Assembly: GCA_002422685.1 (NCBI GenBank)
Contig: DITC01000071.1
Span: 75,418 to 122,260 of the forward strand
DNA from: Thauera sp. UBA6194
GTDB taxonomy: Bacteria > Pseudomonadota > Gammaproteobacteria > Burkholderiales > Rhodocyclaceae
Direction of reading: 5' to 3'
DNA: 46,843 bases
Below, piece by piece: positions 16,995 to 23,916 of this stretch (position 1 is its first letter; every line of letters begins with the position of its first letter). The notes below the pieces were generated by a model. It searched no databases, was not told the DNA's origin, and saw only the letters and a program-made list of their open reading frames with translations. The position numbers and the translations under genes are program-made.

Positions 16995-19028
16995 ATGACC
17001 GAAGCCTCCCGCACCGAATCCGCCGCAGCCGAATCCCCGGCTGCCGAAGCCACCCTGCGCTTTGCCGACCTCGACCTGCCCGCGCCGCTGCTGTCCGCGC
17101 TCGCCGAAGTCGGCTACGAGACCCCCTCGCCGATCCAGGCCGCCTGCATCCCGCAACTGCTCGCCGGCCACGACATCCTCGGCGAGGCGCAGACCGGTAC
17201 CGGCAAGACCGCCGCGTTCGCGCTGCCGATGCTGGCGCGCATCGACCTCGCCGACACCCGCCCGCAGGTGCTGGTGCTCACCCCCACGCGCGAGCTCGCG
17301 ATCCAGGTCGCCGAGGCCTTCGCCAAGTACGCCCACCACCTGAAGAACTTCCACGTGCTGCCGATCTACGGCGGCCAGAGCATGGTGGTGCAACTGCGCC
17401 AGCTCTCGCGCGGTGCGCAGGTCATCGTCGGCACCCCGGGTCGGGTCATGGATCACCTCGAGCGCGAGAGCCTCAAGCTCGACGCCTTGAAAGCCATCGT
17501 GCTCGACGAGGCCGACGAGATGCTGCGCATGGGCTTCATCGACGACGTCGAGTGGATCCTCGAGCACACCCCGCCCGAGCGCCAGACCGCGCTGTTCTCG
17601 GCGACGATGCCCAACGTGATCCGCAACGTCGCCCATCGTCACCTGCGCAACCCGCAGGAGATCAAGATCCGCAGCGCGACCTCCACCGTGGCCAAGATCA
17701 GCCAGCGCTACTGGCTGGTGCGCGGCGTGGACAAGCTCGACGCGCTCACGCGCATCCTCGACGCCGAAGAGACCTTCGACGCCGCGCTCGTCTTCGTGCG
17801 CACCAAGCTCGCCACCGACGAGCTCGCCGACAAGCTCGCCGCGCGCGGCTACGCGGCCGCCGCGCTCAACGGCGACATGACCCAGGGCATGCGCGAACGC
17901 GTGATCGAGCAGTTGAAGAGCGGCGCGCTCGACATCGTCATCGCCACCGACGTGGCCGCGCGCGGCATCGACGTGCCGCGCGTGTCACACGTGATCAACT
18001 ACGATATCCCCTACGACACCGAAGCCTACGTGCACCGCATCGGCCGCACCGGCCGCGCCGGGCGCGAGGGCGTGGCGATCCTGTTCGTGGCGCCGCGCGA
18101 GACGCGCATGCTCAAGATGATCGAGCGCGCCACCCGCCAGCCGATCACGCCGATCGCGCTGCCGAGCAGCGAGGAAGTCACCAACCTGCGCGTGGCGCAG
18201 TTCAAGCGCCAGGTCGTGGATGCGATCGGCAGCGAGGACCTCGGCTTCTTCATGGGCATCGTCAATGACCTCGTCGAAGAGAACGAGCTCGAGATCCACG
18301 AAGTCGCCGCCGCACTCACCCTGCTCGCCCAGCGCGAGCGCCCGCTGCAGATCGAGCAGTCGGGCCGCGGCTGGGACATCGCCACTACCGCCCCGAGCGA
18401 GGGCCGCGCGCCGCGCGCCGAGCACTTCACCACCGGCGCGCCGCGCGAGCGCACGCAACGCCCCAACCGCGACGAGATCCTCGCCCGCCGCCGCGCATTC
18501 TCGGACGGCGCGCTGGTGCGCTACCGCATCGAGGTTGGCCGCGCCCACGGCGCCAGCCCCAAGGAGATCGTCGGCGCGATCGCCAACGAGGGCGGCATCG
18601 AAGGCAAGTACATCGGCCAGATCCACCTCTTCGACGAGTTCTCGACGGTGGAGCTGCCCGCCAACCTGCCCGACGACCTGCTCGGCACGCTCAAGCGCAC
18701 GCGCGTGCGCCAGATGCCGCTCAACATCCGCGCGCTGAGCGCAGCCGAAGCCGCGAGCACACCGACGCGCCGACCGCGGCCCAGCGACGGGGCGCCTGAC
18801 GACAGGGGTGACGGCTACGGCAAGCGCCGCGAAAACGTCGAAGGCGAGCGCCGTCCGCGCGCGAGCGAGGAGCGCTTCGGCGACAAGCCGCGCACCACGC
18901 ACAAGCCCGCCTATCAGGACAAGCCGCGCTTCAACACCAAGGGCCCCGCAGGCACCGGACACAAGTACGGTGATCGGGACAAGGGCGCCGGGCACAAGCA
19001 CAAGCCGGCCAAGCCGCGCGAGCACTGA
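16995..19028 (+). CDS. deaD: DEAD-box RNA helicase, DeaD/CsdA-like
   Basis: An ATP-dependent RNA helicase of 677 residues. Helicase motifs: Q motif (about 22-50), AQTGTGKT (65-72), PTRELA (97-102), TPGR, DEAD (171-174), SAT (202-204), then the second RecA domain with VATDVAARGID and HRIGRTGRAGR (about 348-358). A DbpA-type RNA-binding domain follows (about 510-590, with RYRIEVGRAHGASPKEIV), then a basic, Gly/Lys/Arg-rich tail. This architecture is that of DeaD/CsdA, which helps 50S assembly and mRNA turnover in the cold. ATG 16995 gives a short Ala/Glu-rich lead-in to the Q motif. A hexamer tandem repeat starts 20 nt after the stop. Confidence 0.93.
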   Translation: MTEASRTESAAAESPAAEATLRFADLDLPAPLLSALAEVGYETPSPIQAACIPQLLAGHDILGEAQTGTGKTAAFALPMLARIDLADTRPQVLVLTPTRELAIQVAEAFAKYAHHLKNFHVLPIYGGQSMVVQLRQLSRGAQVIVGTPGRVMDHLERESLKLDALKAIVLDEADEMLRMGFIDDVEWILEHTPPERQTALFSATMPNVIRNVAHRHLRNPQEIKIRSATSTVAKISQRYWLVRGVDKLDALTRILDAEETFDAALVFVRTKLATDELADKLAARGYAAAALNGDMTQGMRERVIEQLKSGALDIVIATDVAARGIDVPRVSHVINYDIPYDTEAYVHRIGRTGRAGREGVAILFVAPRETRMLKMIERATRQPITPIALPSSEEVTNLRVAQFKRQVVDAIGSEDLGFFMGIVNDLVEENELEIHEVAAALTLLAQRERPLQIEQSGRGWDIATTAPSEGRAPRAEHFTTGAPRERTQRPNRDEILARRRAFSDGALVRYRIEVGRAHGASPKEIVGAIANEGGIEGKYIGQIHLFDEFSTVELPANLPDDLLGTLKRTRVRQMPLNIRALSAAEAASTPTRRPRPSDGAPDDRGDGYGKRRENVEGERRPRASEERFGDKPRTTHKPAYQDKPRFNTKGPAGTGHKYGDRDKGAGHKHKPAKPREH

Positions 19029-19048
19029 GCTTTCGGCAGCGGCACGGT

Positions 19049-19084
<36 letters not shown>

Positions 19085-19357
19085 CGATCATGATGCAGAT
19101 CAACGGCCCGAGCTGGCTTACGGCCTAAAATGGGCGGCTTTCCGCCTCAGCCGTTTTCCGCCTCAGCCGCCCTCGCCGACCCGATGCCCGTGTACGCAAC
19201 TCACCGAGCCCGACCTTGCCGCGCGTGCACGACGCGCTGGCATGCGCGGGCTTGCAGCCGCAGCGCGAGCACGCATGACGCATGCGCGCTTCAGACTTGA
19301 GCGGGTAGACAAGACACGTCGCCACGAAACAGGCCGCACGGGCGCAGCGGACGGGCA

Positions 19358-19393
19358 TGACGCGCGCGGGGGCGAATAACGCCCTGCGCGTCA
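19358..19393 (-). terminator. Hairpin directly after yaeQ
   Basis: Outer arms TGACGCGC/GCGCGTCA and inner arms GGGCG/CGCCC around an AATAA loop, starting 3 nt beyond the yaeQ stop. There is no U tract, so it may stabilise the 3' end rather than terminate. Confidence 0.45.
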
Positions 19394-19395
19394 GC

Positions 19396-19944
19396 TCATG
19401 TCGGGGAGGCGCCAAACAGGCGCTTCGGCTCGACGAGCACCTGCTCGCGGCCGTTGGTCACCCAGGCCTGTCCGTCCTGGATGGTCACCTGCAGCCGCAT
19501 GTTGCGCTCGGCCAGGCGCGCCAGCTCGGCGCTCGTCTCGCGCTCGAGCTCGAAGACGTGCAGACCCGCATGACGCGCCACCTTGGGGCGGGTTCCGTTC
19601 CACCACACCTCGAGCGCACGGCCGTAGGCCAGCACCACCACCTCGCGCGCCCGGCCGCAGGCCTTGCGGATCCATTTCTCGTCGGGCTGACCGACGTCGA
19701 TCCAGCGCTCGATGACGCCGGTGAGATCCTTCTGCCACAGGTCGGGCTCGTCATCCACGCACAGCCCCTTGCCGAAGCCGAGCGCCGGGTCGGCGAACAA
19801 CGCGAACGCCAGCACACGCACCATCATGCGTTCGTCGGTTTCGGACGGATGACGCGCGAGCGTGAGGTTGTAGGTGCCATAGTGGTGACGGTCCATGTCC
19901 GCCACCTGCAGCTCGGCCTTGAACACCGTCGCCTTGAGCGCCAT
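19396..19944 (-). CDS. yaeQ: YaeQ family protein
   Basis: A 182-residue YaeQ protein, a compact variant of the PD-(D/E)XK nuclease fold; biochemical function unproven. Recognisable blocks are MALKATVFKAELQVADMDR, the YNLTLARHPSETDERMMVRVLAFALFA stretch, DEPDLW with WIDVGQPDEKWIRKAC, and the Gln/Gly-rich C-terminal strand. Length is as expected. Its ATG overlaps the stop of the upstream unknown gene by 1 nt (TGATG), so translation is coupled. Last gene of a three-gene minus-strand operon (HAD phosphatase, unknown, yaeQ). Confidence 0.9.
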   Translation of the reverse strand: MALKATVFKAELQVADMDRHHYGTYNLTLARHPSETDERMMVRVLAFALFADPALGFGKGLCVDDEPDLWQKDLTGVIERWIDVGQPDEKWIRKACGRAREVVVLAYGRALEVWWNGTRPKVARHAGLHVFELERETSAELARLAERNMRLQVTIQDGQAWVTNGREQVLVEPKRLFGASPT

Positions 19945-20717
19945 CAGTGCACCTGCCCGCCCGTCGCGCGCTCGGCCTGCTGCCAGGCGATCACGGCGCG
20001 CGCGGCATGCGCCATGACTTGCTCGCGCTGGCCATCGGGGAGCTCGCGCGCGAGTGCGGCGAACAGCGCCTGCGTGGCTTCCTGCCCCACGCCCTCGCTC
20101 GCCAGCCCTTCGGACAGGCAGCGGATCTGGATGAAGGCGAGCGCATCGGCCACCAGCCGCCAGCCCGCAAGCGGCATCTCACGCGTGAGCGCGAGCAGGT
20201 TGCTGCCGAGCTGCCCGGCCAGGCGCAGCGCCTCGTCACGGCTTTCGCTCGCGATCGAGGCATGCCACAGCGCCAGATGCACGCCGCGGCGCAAGGCCAC
20301 CTTGAAGTCGATCGCGTTTTCCTCGCAGCTGCCGATGCCGTCGAAGTGGCGCAGAAAGTGCGCCTCCGTCCGCTCGTCGAGCCCGGTGCGCAGGGCGCCG
20401 ATCAGCTCGCTCAAGGCCGGAATCGCAAGGAGCCCGAAGGCCCGGCTCCAGGCCAGACCCCATTGGTCCAGCCCGTAAAGCAGCATCGCCACGCGCGCCG
20501 CATGCACTTCGCCGCTGCCCGCACGCGCGCTCCAGTCGGCAAGATCGGCATGCAGCTGGGCCACACCCCGGATGCGCGCACGCTCGTCCTCGTTCACGCT
20601 GATGCGGAACACGCGCGCAAAGCTCTCTTCGACCAGGCGCGCCGCCTGGCGCTGTGTCTCGGGGTCCGCCAACCGGGACAGGGGATCGGTCGGCAGGGTC
20701 TGTTCGGCCTTGGTCAC
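19944..20717 (-). CDS. Uncharacterised protein in yaeQ operon
   Basis: I do not recognise this 257-residue protein. It is rich in Ala and Leu, appears largely helical, has no signal peptide or convincing membrane span, and contains no motif I can name. Conserved-looking features are an N-terminal region around RRLVEESFARVF-like residues, a Trp-containing stretch (DQWGLAWSRAFGLL, about 105-118) and a polar segment HFDGIGSCEENAIDF. I chose a GTG start at 20717 (VTKAEQTLP) because GAGGG lies upstream at good spacing and this leaves 10 nt to the previous gene; an upstream ATG would reach into the HAD gene and add Cys/Arg-rich sequence. Coupled to yaeQ by a TGATG overlap. A helical scaffold or regulatory partner of YaeQ is only a guess. 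Confidence 0.7.
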   Translation of the reverse strand: MTKAEQTLPTDPLSRLADPETQRQAARLVEESFARVFRISVNEDERARIRGVAQLHADLADWSARAGSGEVHAARVAMLLYGLDQWGLAWSRAFGLLAIPALSELIGALRTGLDERTEAHFLRHFDGIGSCEENAIDFKVALRRGVHLALWHASIASESRDEALRLAGQLGSNLLALTREMPLAGWRLVADALAFIQIRCLSEGLASEGVGQEATQALFAALARELPDGQREQVMAHAARAVIAWQQAERATGGQVH

Positions 20718-20727
20718 CGCGTCGCCC

Positions 20728-21237
20728 TCATGCGCTGGCGCGCGACCAGAGGGTATGCCCCACCTCGCGCACCTGGTTACGCCGACCCTCGCGAAAGCCC
20801 TGCAGCATGCGCCGCAGCGCGCCAGCGTCTTCGTCGGTGAAGCCACGCTTGAAATCGGTCAAGATCAGCCGCGATCGCGACAGCCAGTTTCCCGGCGCGT
20901 CGTCGATCGCACACCACGCCCCATCGGCCGCGTCGGCGTCGTGCTGGGCGAGCCATTGCATGGCCTCGCGCTCACGCAGCCCGTGCAGTTCGGCGCCCGT
21001 TTTGGGCAGCAGGTGAGGCGTCACGCCGGCGATCTGCGCCCGCACGTCCTCGGAAAAACGCGCAACCAGCTTGGACAGCGAAAACAGCATGCGCCAGTCC
21101 GACGCGATCACGATGCGTGCCTCGGGAAACTCGCGCACCACCGCTTCGATACGGGGCAGGCAGTGAAAGTCCTCGACCTCGCCCCACGGATGGGTGACGC
21201 CGTCGAAGTCCATGAAAATATATGCAGGTCGTGCCAT
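20728..21237 (-). CDS. Small HAD-superfamily phosphatase-like protein
   Basis: A 169-residue capless HAD-fold protein. Motif I is FMDFDGVTH (D10 and D12), the motif II region is VIASDWRM, and the acidic motif IV is CAIDDAPG followed by ILTDFKRGF. It resembles the HAD domain named from bacterial Swiss-army-knife RNA-repair proteins, which are thought to process RNA or nucleotide phosphate ends; this family placement is from memory and the substrate is unknown. GAGGTGAC precedes the ATG at good spacing. First gene of the HAD-unknown-yaeQ operon and divergent from fabI. Confidence 0.8.
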   Translation of the reverse strand: MARPAYIFMDFDGVTHPWGEVEDFHCLPRIEAVVREFPEARIVIASDWRMLFSLSKLVARFSEDVRAQIAGVTPHLLPKTGAELHGLREREAMQWLAQHDADAADGAWCAIDDAPGNWLSRSRLILTDFKRGFTDEDAGALRRMLQGFREGRRNQVREVGHTLWSRASA

Positions 21238-21286
21238 TTGTCACCTCGCGCCAGAAAATCGCCTGCGCGATCAGGAATGATGTTGC

Positions 21287-21393
21287 ATTGCGCAATATAC
21301 TTCATGCACCATGAATCTGCCGTGCCGCAAACGTCACGAATACGCTAATTCTCGGCCAATTTCCCGCCAGATCGCGTATTCGTTGCGGCGCAA
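21287..21393 (+). promoter_or_regulatory. Palindrome-rich fabI upstream region
   Basis: Four inverted repeats in about 110 nt: ATTGCGCAAT (21287-21296); a TATACT -10-like hexamer (21296-21301) abutting TTCATG-CAC-CATGAA (21301-21315); CGAATACGC (21337-21345) paired with GCGTATTCG (21374-21382); and TTGCG-G-CGCAA (21383-21393). No clear -35 was found. The first two could bind a repressor of fabI; the last two could fold in the leader RNA. Confidence 0.4.
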
Positions 21394-21421
21394 CAACACC
21401 CCCCTTTCGGAGCGCCCCACC

Positions 21422-22201
21422 ATGACCCCCATCATCAACCTCGAAGGCAAAGTCGGACTGATCACCGGGATCGCCAACGAAAAGTCCATCTCCACCGGCG
21501 TTGCCGAGGCCTGCGTCCAGGCCGGCGCCAAGCTCGTGATCACCTACCAGAACGAGAAGACGCGCGCCTTCATCGAGCCCATCGTGCACCGCCTCGGCAT
21601 CGAGGACGTGCTGCTGCTCGATGTCACCCGCCCGGAGACCATGGACGACGTGTTCGCCCGCATCGAGGCACGCTACGGCAAGCTCGACTTCGCCCTGCAC
21701 AGCATGGCCTTCGCCAAGCGTGACGACCTGCATGGCCGCGTGGTTGACAGCTCGGCCGACGGCTTCGCGCTCGCGATGGACGTGTCCACCCACTCCTTCG
21801 TCCGCCTCGCCAAGAAAGCCGAGCCGCTGCTCGAGAAGGCCGGCGGCGGCGCGCTGGTCACCATGACCTACCTCGGCTCGGAAAAGGTCATCCCCCACTA
21901 CGGCGTGATGGGCCTGTGCAAGGCTGCACTCGAGGCCGCCACCCGTTATCTGGCGGCCGAACTCGGCCACAAGAACATTCGCGTGAACGCCGTCTCGCCC
22001 GGCCCGCTGATGACGCGCGCCGCCTCGGGCATCGCCGGCTTCGACGGCCTGATGGCCGCCGCGGTCGAGCGCTCGCCCATGCACGCGCTGGTGACACCGG
22101 AAGACATCGGCGCGCTCACCGCCTTCCTGGTCTCGGACGCCGGCCGCCTGATCACGGGTGGCGTGCATTTCGTCGACGCCGGCTATAACATCATGGCGTG
22201 A
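21422..22201 (+). CDS. fabI: Enoyl-[acyl-carrier-protein] reductase (NADH) FabI
   Basis: FabI catalyses the last reduction of each type II fatty-acid elongation cycle. The 259-residue product is a short-chain dehydrogenase of the enoyl-ACP reductase type. The cofactor loop is GIANEKSIS (16-24), and the active-site pattern is Y150, Y160 and K167 (TYLGSEKVIPHYGVMGLCK), as in E. coli FabI. I chose ATG at 21422 (MTPIINLEGK) because CGGAG lies upstream and the sequence before it is leader-like. It is divergent from the HAD-yaeQ operon and is followed 18 nt later by the kinase-like gene, so the three plus-strand genes may be co-transcribed. Confidence 0.95.
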   Translation: MTPIINLEGKVGLITGIANEKSISTGVAEACVQAGAKLVITYQNEKTRAFIEPIVHRLGIEDVLLLDVTRPETMDDVFARIEARYGKLDFALHSMAFAKRDDLHGRVVDSSADGFALAMDVSTHSFVRLAKKAEPLLEKAGGGALVTMTYLGSEKVIPHYGVMGLCKAALEAATRYLAAELGHKNIRVNAVSPGPLMTRAASGIAGFDGLMAAAVERSPMHALVTPEDIGALTAFLVSDAGRLITGGVHFVDAGYNIMA

Positions 22202-22219
22202 CGACCGAGGGGTGGCCCG

Positions 22220-22813
22220 ATGGATCTATCCGCTGCACGTGAAATGCTGGGACGCCAGACCGTCCTTCTGCCCGATCCTGTCCCGGCCCACCCCTTGCTG
22301 GACGGAAAGCCGGAGATCGGGCGCGGCGAGTACTCCATCGTGCTCGACAAGGGCGACGGCGAACGCGTGTACAAGATCGTCAGCTCGCCCGCCGACTATT
22401 TTTTGTACACGGCCGAAGACCGGCCGCGCGGCGAGCACTTCCCCATCGTCCACGCCGACCATGGCGTGATCGGGCGGGCACAGTCGGGCTATCCGCTGCA
22501 CCTGCTCGAGATGGAAAAGCTCTACCCGCTCTCGGACGACGCGCCGGCGGCCGAGCTCGCGCGCCGCCTGATCGAGGTTTATTGGTCGGCCTGCCAGCAG
22601 TGGAACCGGCTGGGTTCGGACATGGGGCGCATCGCGCTCTACGACATGACGCTCAATCCGCTCGCGCTCACCGCCGGGATGCAGAAGGCGGTCAAGGCGC
22701 TGTCGGACTTCGTCGAGGACTACCAGGTGCTACCCGACATCCTCAATGCCAACAACCTCATGATGCGCAAGGACGGCACGCTGGTGTTCTCCGACCCGGT
22801 CTTCATCGCATGA
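22220..22813 (+). CDS. Minimal protein-kinase-like protein
   Basis: A 197-residue protein with the residue pattern of a kinase fold. A glycine-rich loop IGRGEYSIV (33-41) is followed by VYK52IV, a hinge-like MEKLYPL (98-104), then LPD173ILNAN178N, in which Asp and Asn are five apart as in a catalytic loop, and SD192P nineteen residues after D173, as in the DFG position. It ends five residues after that, so the activation segment and the rest of the C-lobe are missing. The His/Arg of HRD are replaced by Leu/Pro. Function unknown: it could be a small-molecule or protein kinase, a pseudokinase, or an AMPylase-like fold. It follows fabI by 18 nt and overlaps the folE-like start (ATGA). The kinase reading is mine from spacing, not from a search. 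Confidence 0.75.
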   Translation: MDLSAAREMLGRQTVLLPDPVPAHPLLDGKPEIGRGEYSIVLDKGDGERVYKIVSSPADYFLYTAEDRPRGEHFPIVHADHGVIGRAQSGYPLHLLEMEKLYPLSDDAPAAELARRLIEVYWSACQQWNRLGSDMGRIALYDMTLNPLALTAGMQKAVKALSDFVEDYQVLPDILNANNLMMRKDGTLVFSDPVFIA

Positions 22814-23457
22814 GCACCCCTGCGCACCCCGACTGCGAGCACGAGCCCGCCCCCCGGCCGACATCGATCGGCATCCCGCGCAGCAGCGGCTTCGATGCGC
22901 CCGCCTTCGAGCGCGCGGTCGGCGAGCTGTTGCGCGCCGCCGGGATCGCGCCCGACAACGCCCACACCGGCCGCACCGCACAGCGCGTGCGCGAACTCTG
23001 GCAGCACAGGCTGCTGGGCGGCTATGAGCTCGACCCTGCGCAGGCCCTCGGCGAAGGCTTCGCGGATTCTCGACGCGACATGGTGGTGATTCGCGGCATC
23101 GCCGTGCATGGTGTGTGCCCGCACCACCTCGTACCCTTTCGCGGCGTCGCCCATGTCGCCTACCTGCCCGGCGGGCGTCTGCACGGCTTCGGTCGCATCG
23201 CGCGCATGGTCGACGCGATCGGCCACCGCTTCACCTACCAGGAATGGATGACGCGCGATATCGCCGATGCGCTCGTGACCCACGGCATGGCGGCCGGGGC
23301 TGCGTGCGTGATCGAGGCCGAACAGCTCTGTCTGCTGCTCGGCGAGGATCGGCGCGGCGACGAGCGCGTGGTCACGCAGGCCTTCGCGGGGGCGTTCGAG
23401 GCCTCGCCACAGGCGCGCAACGAGTTCCTGCGCGCAATCGAAGACCGCCGGCGCTAG
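22810..23457 (+). CDS. GTP cyclohydrolase I (FolE)-like protein, divergent active site
   Basis: The 215-residue product aligns along the catalytic half of GTP cyclohydrolase I, which makes dihydroneopterin triphosphate from GTP. The zinc ligands look intact (C103 and H106 in CPHH, C174), as do the Q144-E145 pair and R132. Against E. coli numbering from memory, however, S135 is Gly (128), the catalytic H179 is Gln (172) and the triphosphate-binding R185 is Gly (178), and the following conserved Thr/Ser run is rewritten. The N-terminal helix is also divergent (GRTAQRVRELW). It may be a neofunctionalised or inactive FolE rather than the folate enzyme. ATG overlaps the kinase-like stop (ATGA). 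I left the symbol empty for this reason. Confidence 0.8.
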   Translation: MSTPAHPDCEHEPAPRPTSIGIPRSSGFDAPAFERAVGELLRAAGIAPDNAHTGRTAQRVRELWQHRLLGGYELDPAQALGEGFADSRRDMVVIRGIAVHGVCPHHLVPFRGVAHVAYLPGGRLHGFGRIARMVDAIGHRFTYQEWMTRDIADALVTHGMAAGAACVIEAEQLCLLLGEDRRGDERVVTQAFAGAFEASPQARNEFLRAIEDRRR

Positions 23458-23496
23458 ACGCCCCACACCGACGCCCACGCGTCGACCCGAGGGCGC

Positions 23497-23847
23497 TCAA
23501 CTGCGCTGCTGCAGATCGATCACCACGGCCCGGCGCGCGAGCCGATGCGCGCTGACGTCGACGAGCACAACCTCTCGCCCCTCGATGACGACGCTGCCGC
23601 GGTGGCGATCGTCGCCGCTCACCGAATACTCGAAGTCGAAGCCGCGCCGCAGCACCATGTGGCCATGATCGTTGCGCGCAAAACGCAGGCCGTGGCCGAC
23701 GACGGTCTCGTCGAGCAGCTGCACGGCTTCGCGTCTGCACGCGAGGCGCGCGGCGGCGATGCCCGCCTCGCGCGCCTTCAGGCTGTCGAACCAGAACCAG
23801 ACGATCACGCCGATCAGCAGCAGGACGAGCAGCTCGGTGAGCGTCAT
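23497..23847 (-). CDS. DUF3301 family membrane-anchored protein
   Basis: A 116-residue protein with one N-terminal transmembrane segment (about 3-20, LTELLVLLLIGVIVWFWF), then a basic stretch SLKAREAGIAAARLACRR and a beta-rich domain with LRRGFDFEYSVSG and SVVIEGREVVLVD. This is the DUF3301 pattern; function unknown, predicted inner-membrane protein with a cytoplasmic domain. It converges with the FolE-like gene 39 nt away and lies 69 nt downstream of pit, possibly on the same transcript. Confidence 0.8.
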   Translation of the reverse strand: MTLTELLVLLLIGVIVWFWFDSLKAREAGIAAARLACRREAVQLLDETVVGHGLRFARNDHGHMVLRRGFDFEYSVSGDDRHRGSVVIEGREVVLVDVSAHRLARRAVVIDLQQRS

Positions 23848-23916
23848 ATGGCGGCAGAACCCTTCGTCCGGTCGTCGAACCCCTGCATGCGACGGCGCAG
23901 CCGCCGCAGCCGGGGC

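Noticed and set aside
19125..19415. A 96-codon minus-strand frame after yaeQ
   Set aside because: Cys/Arg-rich, starts inside yaeQ, spans the repeat region and has no ribosome site.
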